Assembly (NCBI GenBank): GCA_027489105.1
Contig: JAIYAJ010000527.1
Span: 1 to 19,409, forward strand
Length of the DNA stretch: 19,409 nt
From: Zymomonas sp.
Lineage (GTDB): Bacteria; Pseudomonadota; Alphaproteobacteria; Sphingomonadales; Sphingomonadaceae
Reading direction: 5' to 3'
Shown here piece by piece: positions 1-7,118 of this stretch (the first letter of the stretch is position 1; every line of letters starts with the position of its first letter). The translations under genes were made by a program, and so were the position numbers. The notes under the pieces are model-generated. The model was not told the origin of the DNA, ran no database searches, and worked only from the letters and a program-made list of their open reading frames with translations.

Positions 1-641
1 CGATCCGCTCGCTGAGCCGCGCTAACGAAGCGATCACCAGTGGTGCGTTCGAGCGCGAGATCGTGCCGGTGACGCTGCAGACGCGCAGCGGGCCGGTGAC
101 CGTGGCGACCGACGAACAGCCGGGCAAAGCGCGTCCGGAGAAGATCCCGACGCTCAAGCCCGCCTTCGCCAAGGACGGCACCATCACCGCGGCCAACAGC
201 TCGTCCATCTCGGACGGCGCGGCGGCACTGGTGATGACGCGGCAGAGCGTCGCGAATAAGCTCGGCCTGCCGGTCGTCGCCCGCGTCGCGTCGCACGCGG
301 CGCATGCGCATGAACCGGGCCTGTTCACCACCGCCCCCGTCCCCGCGATCGAGAAGGCGTTGAAGAAGGCCGGCTGGACAGTCGACGATGTCGATCTGTT
401 CGAGGTCAACGAAGCCTTTGCGGTCGTCGCGATGATCGCCGCGAAGGACCTGCAGATCCCGGCCGACAAGCTCAACGTCAACGGCGGGGCCTGCGCGCTC
501 GGCCACCCGATCGGTGCGAGCGGCGCGCGCGTGATCGCGACCCTGCTCGGCGCGCTCCAGAATCGCGGCCTGAAGCGCGGCGTCGCCAGCCTCTGCATCG
601 GCGGCGGCGAAGCCACCGCGATGGCGGTCGAGCTGGTCTGA
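1..641 (+). CDS. Acetyl-CoA acetyltransferase (thiolase), C-terminal part
   Basis: The reading frame is open from the window edge (first full codon at 3) to the TGA at 639-641, so the 5' part with the nucleophilic Cys lies outside. Seen: a thiolase C-terminal domain with NEAF (substrate pocket), GHPIGASGAR carrying the catalytic His, and CIGGGEA carrying the second catalytic Cys near the end. The family condenses two acetyl-CoA or, in degradation, cleaves 3-ketoacyl-CoA with CoA in the cytosol. The two following genes encode a 3-hydroxyacyl-CoA dehydrogenase-like SDR and an enoyl-CoA hydratase-like protein, which suggests a thiolytic last step of beta-oxidation or branched-chain amino acid breakdown. 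Substrate length cannot be read from this fragment. No frameshift or truncation is visible apart from the window edge. Confidence 0.93.
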   Translation, partial: IRSLSRANEAITSGAFEREIVPVTLQTRSGPVTVATDEQPGKARPEKIPTLKPAFAKDGTITAANSSSISDGAAALVMTRQSVANKLGLPVVARVASHAAHAHEPGLFTTAPVPAIEKALKKAGWTVDDVDLFEVNEAFAVVAMIAAKDLQIPADKLNVNGGACALGHPIGASGARVIATLLGALQNRGLKRGVASLCIGGGEATAMAVELV

Positions 642-708
642 TACGGCGCTGGATATTCGGCGGGCGCCCCTCTAGGGCTGGCTCGCCCAGGACAAGGGGA
701 TGATGTAA

Positions 709-1470
709 ATGAACCTTAAGGACGTTGCCGCGATCGTCACGGGAGGGGCTTCCGGCCTCGGTGGCGAAACCGCGAAGATGCTGGCCGCCAATGGCGCCAG
801 AGTGACGATCTTCGACCTCAATGCCGAAGCCGGCGCAGCCGCCGCCGCTGAGATTGGCGGCCATTTCGTGTCGGTCAACGTGGCCGACGATGCGAGCGTC
901 GCCGCCGGCATCGCCGAGGCCGAAGCGAAGCACGGCGTCGCCCGCGTGCTGGTCAACTGCGCCGGCATCGCCCCGCCTGCGCGGGTCGTCGCCAAGGACG
1001 GCAGCCCGCACGACCTCGACCTCTATCGCAAGGTCATCGAGATCAATCTGATCGGCACCTTCAACACGCTGTCGAAATTCGCCGCCCGCGCGCTCACGGT
1101 CGAGCCGGTCGGCGAGGAGCGCGGCGTGATCATCAACACAGCGTCGGTCGCCGCCTTCGACGGTCAGGTCGGCCAGGCTGCCTATGCCTCCTCCAAAGCG
1201 GGCGTCGCCGGGCTCACCCTGTGCGCCGCGCGCGACCTCGCCCAGCACAAGATCCGGGTGATGACGATCGCGCCGGGCATCTTCATGACCCCGATGATGA
1301 AGGGCCTGCCGCAGGCCGCGCAGGACTCGCTCGGCCAGCAGGTGCCGCATCCGAGCCGCCTGGGCGACCCCAGCGAGTATGCGATGCTGGCGGAGAGCAT
1401 CATCAAGAACCCGATGCTGAACGGCGAGACGATCCGCCTCGACGGCGCGATCCGGATGGCGCCGCGATGA
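709..1470 (+). CDS. SDR-family dehydrogenase, HSD17B10-like 3-hydroxyacyl-CoA dehydrogenase
   Basis: A 253-residue classical short-chain dehydrogenase of normal family length. The N-terminal Rossmann motif TGGASGLG binds NAD(H), NCAG follows strand 4, and the catalytic residues are Ser146, Tyr159 and Lys163 (YASSK). The overall pattern (short N-terminus, long insertion before NTASVAAF, ending DGAIRMAPR) matches the type 2 3-hydroxyacyl-CoA dehydrogenase group, which oxidises 3-hydroxyacyl-CoA or 2-methyl-3-hydroxybutyryl-CoA with NAD+. ATG 709 is chosen because GGGGA lies 8 bases upstream. The stop overlaps the next gene's start (ATGA), so the two are translationally coupled. The substrate is inferred from the family and the thiolase and hydratase neighbours. 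Confidence 0.9.
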   Translation: MNLKDVAAIVTGGASGLGGETAKMLAANGARVTIFDLNAEAGAAAAAEIGGHFVSVNVADDASVAAGIAEAEAKHGVARVLVNCAGIAPPARVVAKDGSPHDLDLYRKVIEINLIGTFNTLSKFAARALTVEPVGEERGVIINTASVAAFDGQVGQAAYASSKAGVAGLTLCAARDLAQHKIRVMTIAPGIFMTPMMKGLPQAAQDSLGQQVPHPSRLGDPSEYAMLAESIIKNPMLNGETIRLDGAIRMAPR

Positions 1471-2255
1471 GCGCGCTGGTCCTGCTGGAGCGCGAAGGCT
1501 CCGTCGCCAAGGTCACGCTGAATCGCCCCGAGGCGGCCAATGCGCTCGACATGCCAGTTGCGCGCGCGCTGCTCGAGGTCGCGACCGAATGCGACAGCGA
1601 CGACAGCATACGCTGCGTCACCATGACGGGTGCCGGCCGCATGTTCTGCGCGGGCGGCGATGTGTCGGCGATGGCGGCGGCGGGCGACAAGGTCGGTGCG
1701 ATGGTCGGCGACCTCGCCTCGACGCTACACCTCGCCATGTCGCGCTTCGCCCGCATGAACAAGCCGCTGGTCACGCTGGTCAACGGCCCCGCCGCCGGTG
1801 CCGGCTATGGCATGGCGCTTAGCGGCGACGTGGTCCTCGCCGGCCGCGCGGCGGTGTTCAACGCGGCCTATGGCATGCTCGGCGTATCGCCCGACGGCGG
1901 TCTGACCTGGCTGCTTCCGCGCCTGGTCGGTCTGCGCAAGGCGCAGGAGATCATCCTCACCAACCGCAAGGTGACCGCCGAGGAAGCCGAGGCGCTTGGT
2001 ATGATCACACGCGTAGTCGACGACGAGGTGCTTGCCGCAGAAGGCGCAGCCGTCGCGGCGAAGCTCGCCAGCGGCGCGATCGGCGCGATCGCCCGGTCGC
2101 GCGCGCTGCTGCTCAACGCCTATGACAATAGCTGGGAAACCCATCTGGAACTCGAAGCGCGCGGCATCGCCGGCGCGATCGCGGGGCCGGAAGGACGGGA
2201 AGGCGTCGCTGCCTTCCTCGGCAAGCGGAAGCCCGACTTCGCCAACGCGAAGTAA
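1467..2255 (+). CDS. Enoyl-CoA hydratase/isomerase family protein
   Basis: A 262-residue crotonase-fold protein. ATG 1467 overlaps the SDR stop; a longer open frame upstream (from 1221) runs inside the SDR gene and is not used. Seen: FCAGGD forming the first oxyanion-hole strand, NGPAAGAGYGMAL forming the second, and PDGGLTWLLPRLVG in the active-site region. In classical hydratases two Glu residues act here. In this protein the second position is Asp143 (SPDGG) and no Glu appears at the first, as in the PaaG-like isomerase branch. It could therefore be an enoyl-CoA isomerase or another crotonase rather than a plain hydratase. Its context, with the SDR and thiolase, supports acyl-CoA degradation. 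Confidence 0.85.
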   Translation: MSALVLLEREGSVAKVTLNRPEAANALDMPVARALLEVATECDSDDSIRCVTMTGAGRMFCAGGDVSAMAAAGDKVGAMVGDLASTLHLAMSRFARMNKPLVTLVNGPAAGAGYGMALSGDVVLAGRAAVFNAAYGMLGVSPDGGLTWLLPRLVGLRKAQEIILTNRKVTAEEAEALGMITRVVDDEVLAAEGAAVAAKLASGAIGAIARSRALLLNAYDNSWETHLELEARGIAGAIAGPEGREGVAAFLGKRKPDFANAK

Positions 2256-2275
2256 AGGATCCGGACAAGCATTGA

Positions 2276-2306
2276 GGGGCCATCACGAGGATCTCGTGGT
2301 GGCCCT
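2276..2306. terminator. Bidirectional hairpin terminator between convergent genes
   Basis: The arms GGGCCATCACGAG (2277-2289) and CTCGTGGTGGCCC (2293-2305) pair over 13 bases with one G-U, around a 3-base loop. G2276-T2306 can add a wobble pair. It lies in the 57-bp gap between the convergent hydratase and histidine kinase genes, so it can serve both. There is no long T tract on either side. Confidence 0.75.
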
Positions 2307-2312
2307 CTGCTT

Positions 2313-3788
2313 TCAGGTGGCGGCCGGTATCGGAAAGCGCAACTCGACTTCGGTCCACTCCTGCTCGCTGCTGCGGACGGTTATCATGCCCCCGTGCAGG
2401 GTCATGAAGTGGCGCACGGTATAGAGACCGATCCCCGTGCCCTTGATCCCACGCGCGTTGCTGGCGCGGAAGTAATGGTCGAAAATGCGGGGCAGGTCGT
2501 GCGCGGGAATGCCGATGCCCTCGTTGCGGACGCGGATCACGACATGGTTGCCGCGCACGACCGCCGCCACGTCGATGGGGCTGTCGGGATAGGAGTATTT
2601 GACCGCATTCGACAGGATATTGTCTATACATTGTTCGGCGAGGATGCGGTCGAGCATCAGGAACGGCAGCGCCTCACGCTCCAGCCTGATCGTCCGGTCC
2701 CTGGCCAGCCCCTGCTGGGTCGCCACAGCCTGATCGATCAGCCGCCCGATATCCGTCGCCTCGGGCTGAAAGGCGATCTTGCCCTCTTCGACCAGCGAAG
2801 CCGCGAGCGTCTTCTCGATCGCCGCCAGCATCCGGGTCGTCGCCGACCGGATCGACTCGACCCGCTCGCTGACCGCCGGGCTGAGGCTGGTGCCGAGGCG
2901 GAGGAGCCGTCGCGTGGCCGCATCGATGATCGACAGCGGCGTACGAAACTCGTGCGTCGCCAGCGACAGGAACTGCCGCTGATTCTCGTTGATCACGCGC
3001 TCCTTGCGCAGGGCTTTTTCGAGCCGCGCCTCCAGCCGCATGGTGGCGGTCATGTCGAATTGCGCGGCGAGCAGCGCCGGACTTCCGGTCAGCGGATCGA
3101 GCACGCGGCGAAGCTGCACCGCATGGTGTCGCACGCCGCGCCCCGGCACGCGCAGCCGCGCCTCGGCGAACCCCGTCGTAAGCGCCCGCCGGCGCAGGGC
3201 AGTCGCCGCCTTGCTGTCGACGAACATCGCGAGGAACAGGTCCCCCTCCTCGTCATCGTCGAGCCCGACCTCATGGAGCCAGGCATGCGCAGCCGGATTG
3301 TTGACGATGCTCCGGCCATCCGGCTGGAACAGCGAGACCAGCATAGGCGTGTGGCGGATCACCTCCATAAGCCGGAGGTCGTTCATCTTGTCGGGCGCGA
3401 TCGTCGCCGTCTGCGCTTCGACCAGCATCGCCACATGACCATTGTCGAGTCGAAATCCGCGCAGGCGGCAGGTCAGCGGCGTCGGTTGTCCGCTGGGATA
3501 GAGGGTCCAGGCATCCTCGACCATGCCATGGACGAGCAGATCATGCCGAACGACGCCCAAACGCTGCCGGACGCCGGGCGATTGGGGCTTGGCATCGCGT
3601 CGACGGAATTCGTCCATAGACGCCGCTCCCCAGAAGGTCAGCGCCGAATCATTGCCCCATATGAGCTCGAAGCTGTCGAGATCAAACAGCCAGATCGGAC
3701 TGGCAAGCTGACCGAGCACAACGGTGTAAGCCGTATCGAACAACGGCAGATCCTGCTCTTCCTTCCGTTGCTTAAGGGTTGTCCGCAA
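2313..3788 (-). CDS. Soluble PAS-domain sensor histidine kinase
   Basis: A 491-residue kinase without a membrane segment. Order: an N-terminal PAS-like domain (about 18-100, with WLFDLDSFELIWGN), a second PAS-like region (about 140-260), HisKA with THEFRTPL (phospho-accepting His279), and HATPase_c with N box NAVKYS, GIGIP and GTGIGLY. There is no receiver domain, so a separate regulator is needed. The start read here is TTG at 3788 with AGGA just upstream; the frame is closed by a stop at 3822-3824 and no upstream ATG exists, so the exact start is uncertain. It is transcribed divergently from the membrane kinase at 3873, whose HisKA region is very similar. The LuxR-type regulator at 6167 is the likely shared partner. 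The signal is unknown; a cytoplasmic one is inferred from the missing membrane helices. Confidence 0.88.
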   Translation of the reverse strand: MRTTLKQRKEEQDLPLFDTAYTVVLGQLASPIWLFDLDSFELIWGNDSALTFWGAASMDEFRRRDAKPQSPGVRQRLGVVRHDLLVHGMVEDAWTLYPSGQPTPLTCRLRGFRLDNGHVAMLVEAQTATIAPDKMNDLRLMEVIRHTPMLVSLFQPDGRSIVNNPAAHAWLHEVGLDDDEEGDLFLAMFVDSKAATALRRRALTTGFAEARLRVPGRGVRHHAVQLRRVLDPLTGSPALLAAQFDMTATMRLEARLEKALRKERVINENQRQFLSLATHEFRTPLSIIDAATRRLLRLGTSLSPAVSERVESIRSATTRMLAAIEKTLAASLVEEGKIAFQPEATDIGRLIDQAVATQQGLARDRTIRLEREALPFLMLDRILAEQCIDNILSNAVKYSYPDSPIDVAAVVRGNHVVIRVRNEGIGIPAHDLPRIFDHYFRASNARGIKGTGIGLYTVRHFMTLHGGMITVRSSEQEWTEVELRFPIPAAT

Positions 3789-3872
3789 TTCCTGCCGCCC
3801 CTGATTTCCCGCTATGGCACCCTATCCTGACTATTAAATCTTTGTCTAAGTTAAAAATCTGGAATTAGACTT
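3789..3872. promoter_or_regulatory. Divergent promoter region between two kinase genes
   Basis: This 84-bp gap separates the starts of the two divergent kinase genes and must hold signals for both unless they are read from elsewhere. About 3828-3872 is strikingly A+T-rich compared with the coding flanks. TTGTCT (3842-3847) and TTAGAC (3865-3870) are 17 bases apart on the plus strand, but would start transcription inside the annotated start codon region, so no precise promoter is called. Confidence 0.4.
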
Positions 3873-6074
3873 ATGGAGCATGGTCCGCGCCACGATGCGC
3901 CTGGGTCGGTCAATCTGGCCACGTGGATATCCGGATCCTATCTGCGCACCGCCATCCTGCCGCTGTTGCTCATCGAACTTACGTTTCTCGCAATTTATTG
4001 GGTTAGCAGCAACTTCATCTACGACCGCAACGCAGCGGCGGTGGAGAAGATATCGCGTGATTATCTCTCGGATCTGGCCCAGCGCGAAGCTCTGTCGATT
4101 TCGGGCTCGCTCGACAGCATTGCTGGGATGACCACCATATTGGCGCGCGAGACAAGGCGCGCGCTCGACCTGCCCGCTTCGCCGGACAGCGCGACCGAGA
4201 TGGCGCGGCACCGCCGCACGTCCGCTGGTGCACTGGTCACCTTCACCGGCATCGACAAGAGCGCCAGCTTCTACAGCGGACGGCGCGGCATCGGGGCTGC
4301 GCAGATCGACAAGGTGCGGAGGCTGACCCGGATCGATCCGCTGCTGCGCGACCTCAAGGAAACCAACCCTCTCGTCACACAGTCCTATTTCAACAGCTGG
4401 GACAGCTATAACCGCATCTATCCCTATATGGATGCGGCGGTGATCTATCCGGCCGACATGGATGTGCGGACCTACAATTTCTTTTACGAGGCCGACGCCA
4501 AACATAATCCGTCGCGCCGACAGACCTGGACCGATGCCTATCTCGATCCAGCCGGCGCCGGCTGGATGGTGTCGTCGATTGCCCCCGTCTACTTACGGCA
4601 GCGGCTCGAAGGCGTGGTCGGGATCGATGTCACGATCGGGGCGCTGATCGAGCATGTCCTGGCCATGAACATCCCGTGGAAAGGCTATGCCATCCTGGTC
4701 GGTCGCGACGGCACCATGCTGGCAATACCGGGGCCCGGCGAACGCGATCTGGGTGTCAAGGAGATGCGTCATCACGCCTATGACGGTGCCGTGACATCGG
4801 ACACGTTCAAGCCGGAGAGCTACAATCTGTTGCGCCGGAAGGACTTGGCCCCGCTCGCGGCACTCTTTCGCGACAATCGCACCGTCGCAACCGACGTAAC
4901 GCTCAACGGACGACGCATGATCGCCGCGAGGGGAGCCGTCGCGGGTCCGGGATGGAAGCTGCTGGTACTCGCTCCCGCAGACGAGATCCTGAGCGAGGCG
5001 GAGTCGCTGCGTGGGCGGTTGCAGACGATCGGGCAACTCATGGCGCTGGCCCTGTTTCTCTTCTACTGCATCTTCCTCATCTACCTCTATGCGCGCACGC
5101 GGAAGCTCAGCAGGAAATTGTCGGACCCGCTCGACGCGATCGGAGAGACCATTTTCGAGATTGGTGCCGGGCGTCACGAGCAGCCCGCCCCCCATTGCGG
5201 CGTCACCGAAATCGACTCGTTGGCGAACAGCCTCGTGCACATGTCGCGGGGGCTTGCCCATGCCTATCAGACCATCAGTGGGCAGGAGCGCCAGGTCAGT
5301 ACCGCACTCCAGCGCGAAGTCACGATAAACGCCGCGCAGCGCAGGTTCATCGACATGATCTCGCACGAGTTCAGGACGCCGCTGACGGTTATCGACAGCT
5401 GCGGCCAGATATTGGCGCGCCGCGCGGATCAGCTGAAACCGGACGATCTGCGACACAGATCAGTGAGCCTGCGGCGCGCGGTGCGCCGCTGCAACGACGT
5501 CCTCGCCAGCGCGCTGCAACTGCTGCGGGTCGAAAAGACCGGACGCGGCGAGCCGCCCCGGCTTACGCGCGCGATCTGGTCCGAACTGGTCGCTCCGGCG
5601 CAGGAGGCACTGCGCGACCAATATCCGGGTCGGACGATCGAGGTGGACGATCTGCCGGAGACTCCGCTCCAGATCGATCCCGAAATGATGCGCGTCGCCG
5701 TCGCGGCGGTCGTGGACAATGCCGCGCGCTATGCGGGTGAGGACGGCCATGTGCGCATATCGGTGCGCGAGCAGGACGATCGCACCATATTGACGGTCAG
5801 CGACAGCGGCCCCGGCATCGCGCCGGAAGAACTGGCGCAGGTCAAGCAGCGCTTCTTCCGGGGCACGAACAGCGCAGGCACGCCGGGCGCTGGCATCGGG
5901 CTCTACCTGGCCGACCAGATACTCGACGCGCATGGCGGCGCGCTTGAAATCCATTCGGAGAAAGACCGGGGGACGACCGTCGCGCTCAGCCTGCCGAAAC
6001 CGGTGACGTGGCAGGTCGACGAAGAGGAGCCGATCCTCTCCGCCAGAGGCGGCGACCCCTCGGAACAATACTGA
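3873..6074 (+). CDS. Membrane dCache-HAMP sensor histidine kinase
   Basis: A 733-residue inner-membrane kinase. Order: short cytoplasmic N-terminus, TM1 (about 26-47), a periplasmic double-Cache-like domain (about 50-380, with WTDAYLDPAGAGWMVSS and VVGIDVTI typical of the fold), TM2 (about 386-408), HAMP (about 408-460), coiled linker, HisKA with SHEFRTPL (His498), and HATPase_c with DNAARYA, DSGPGIAP and GAGIGLYLAD. No receiver domain. ATG 3873 is the first in-frame start and gives a sensible N-terminus; its ribosome site is weak. Cache domains usually bind small molecules such as amino or organic acids, but the ligand cannot be read. The response regulator begins about 92 bases downstream on the same strand. 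The HisKA region resembles that of the divergent kinase (both have AQRxF/NQRQF before HEFRTPL), suggesting duplication. Confidence 0.9.
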   Translation: MEHGPRHDAPGSVNLATWISGSYLRTAILPLLLIELTFLAIYWVSSNFIYDRNAAAVEKISRDYLSDLAQREALSISGSLDSIAGMTTILARETRRALDLPASPDSATEMARHRRTSAGALVTFTGIDKSASFYSGRRGIGAAQIDKVRRLTRIDPLLRDLKETNPLVTQSYFNSWDSYNRIYPYMDAAVIYPADMDVRTYNFFYEADAKHNPSRRQTWTDAYLDPAGAGWMVSSIAPVYLRQRLEGVVGIDVTIGALIEHVLAMNIPWKGYAILVGRDGTMLAIPGPGERDLGVKEMRHHAYDGAVTSDTFKPESYNLLRRKDLAPLAALFRDNRTVATDVTLNGRRMIAARGAVAGPGWKLLVLAPADEILSEAESLRGRLQTIGQLMALALFLFYCIFLIYLYARTRKLSRKLSDPLDAIGETIFEIGAGRHEQPAPHCGVTEIDSLANSLVHMSRGLAHAYQTISGQERQVSTALQREVTINAAQRRFIDMISHEFRTPLTVIDSCGQILARRADQLKPDDLRHRSVSLRRAVRRCNDVLASALQLLRVEKTGRGEPPRLTRAIWSELVAPAQEALRDQYPGRTIEVDDLPETPLQIDPEMMRVAVAAVVDNAARYAGEDGHVRISVREQDDRTILTVSDSGPGIAPEELAQVKQRFFRGTNSAGTPGAGIGLYLADQILDAHGGALEIHSEKDRGTTVALSLPKPVTWQVDEEEPILSARGGDPSEQY

Positions 6075-6166
6075 AGGCAGAAGAAGTCTTTATTCCATAA
6101 ACAAATCTACGGACAGGTGCGGAATCGCTTTTCGGATCATCTTGGCGTAGCCATGCGGAGGCGGAT

Positions 6167-6937
6167 GTGTTGGGGAGTATGATGACGATGGCAGAAAACA
6201 ATGGTGGGGCCGCCGTCGACGCCGCCGTCGACAAGGCTACGCATCCGGCCGCAGCGGCCAGTACACGCTCGCAATATCACATCCTATGCGTCGAGGATGA
6301 GGCAGAAATACTAGCCGATCTGGTCGAAGAACTCGCCAATGCAGGGTTCTCGGTCGAGGGCGCCGGCAATGGCATCGAGGCTCTGGCCCGCGTGGAAGCC
6401 CGCCTGCCCGACTTGATCGTGAGCGATATGCAAATGCCCGAACTGGATGGGCTTTCGCTGGTGCGCGAGCTGCGTGCGCAGGAGTCGCGAACCGGGCTGA
6501 TCCCGTTCATTTTCCTGTCGGCCTATGGCGACAACAGTCATTTGATCGACGGCCGTCAGGCCGGTGCCGATGATTATCTGGTAAAGCCGATCGATTTCGA
6601 TCTTCTGATCGCGGCCATCGACAGCAAGCTGGCAAATTTCCAGCGTCGTGCCGAGCATGTCCGGATGGAGACAAGCGGCATCACGGCGGCGGAGCAAAAG
6701 AATGCCGAGACCAAGATCGCCGGACTGACGCAGCGCGAGCGCGAAGTTCTTGTCAAACTGAGCCAGGGAAAAGCGAACAAGGTCATCGCCTATGAGTTGG
6801 ACCTCAGCATCCGCACGGTCGAACTCTATCGCGCCGCACTTATGCGCGCTCTGGGCGTGCGCTCGCTTGCCGAAGCGCTGAAAATCGCGGTTGCAGCAGG
6901 GGTCACAAAGCTGGACGCCCCCGCGATCCGACCCTGA
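6167..6937 (+). CDS. Response regulator, REC-LuxR type
   Basis: A 256-residue regulator. The receiver domain (about 39-160) shows the acidic pair in CVEDEAE, phospho-accepting Asp87 (SDMQMP), LSAYG for the switch Ser, and YLVKP with the conserved Lys. A LuxR/FixJ-type helix-turn-helix follows at about 190-245 (LTQREREVLVKLSQG, then SIRTVELYRAALMRALG). It should bind DNA when phosphorylated. Start choice is open: GTG 6167 has GGAGG 5 bases upstream, while ATG 6179, 6182 or 6188 could use GGGGAG at 6172-6177; only 4-7 residues differ. It follows the membrane kinase, with the soluble kinase just beyond, so one or both probably phosphorylate it. HisKA kinases more often pair with OmpR- or NtrC-type regulators, so this pairing is slightly unusual. 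An exact 12-bp tandem repeat sits in the N-terminal tail. Confidence 0.9.
   Translation: MLGSMMTMAENNGGAAVDAAVDKATHPAAAASTRSQYHILCVEDEAEILADLVEELANAGFSVEGAGNGIEALARVEARLPDLIVSDMQMPELDGLSLVRELRAQESRTGLIPFIFLSAYGDNSHLIDGRQAGADDYLVKPIDFDLLIAAIDSKLANFQRRAEHVRMETSGITAAEQKNAETKIAGLTQREREVLVKLSQGKANKVIAYELDLSIRTVELYRAALMRALGVRSLAEALKIAVAAGVTKLDAPAIRP
6209..6232 (+). repeat. Exact 12-bp tandem duplication inside the regulator gene
   Basis: The unit GCCGCCGTCGAC occurs twice without a gap (6209-6220 and 6221-6232). It is in frame and duplicates an Ala-Ala-Val-Asp stretch in the disordered N-terminal tail before the receiver domain. Confidence 0.9.
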
Positions 6938-6990
6938 CCTTAGGTACATATCGACAAGTACCGACAGGAAACTGACCGCCGATTCTCTCA

Positions 6991-7016
6991 TGATTTCAGG
7001 AAAACATCGGAAATCA
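6991..7016 (+). terminator. Possible weak terminator after the response regulator
   Basis: TGATTTC (6991-6997) and GAAATCA (7010-7016) form a 7-bp perfect but A+T-rich stem with a 12-base loop, about 55 bases after the regulator stop. A T-rich stretch follows soon after. A second small inverted repeat, GGTAC...GTACC, lies at 6943-6962. Either could be an operator instead. The rest of the 181-bp gap holds no gene. Confidence 0.3.
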
Positions 7017-7093
7017 GCCATTTTGCAATTTGAACCAGCTTGATCGATTAGACTTTCGATGCGCTTATGAAATATTTACCGGAGTCGATGTAG

Positions 7094-7115
7094 ACACTCC
7101 CCCAACTAGGAGTGT
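7094..7115 (+). promoter_or_regulatory. Inverted repeat covering the receptor's ribosome-binding site
   Basis: ACACTCC (7094-7100) and GGAGTGT (7109-7115) are a perfect 7-bp inverted repeat with an 8-base loop. The right arm contains most of the AGGAG ribosome site (7108-7112) of the chemoreceptor that starts at 7119. In RNA this would hide the ribosome site; in DNA it could be a dyad operator. Both readings are inference from position. Confidence 0.55.
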
Positions 7116-7118
7116 GCT

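Noticed and set aside
1221..1466. An 82-codon upstream extension of the crotonase gene
   Set aside because: It overlaps the SDR gene out of frame; the crotonase fold begins at ATG 1467, which overlaps the SDR stop.
2394..3830. A 478-codon plus-strand open frame
   Set aside because: It is antisense to the soluble histidine kinase, which has intact HisKA and HATPase motifs; the antisense product has none.
3842..3870. TTGTCT-N17-TTAGAC as a sigma-70 promoter for the membrane kinase
   Set aside because: The predicted transcription start would fall after the annotated start codon, and both boxes match the consensus poorly.
4593..5456. A 287-codon minus-strand open frame
   Set aside because: It is a shadow of the membrane histidine kinase in GC-rich DNA, with no domain or ribosome site supporting it.
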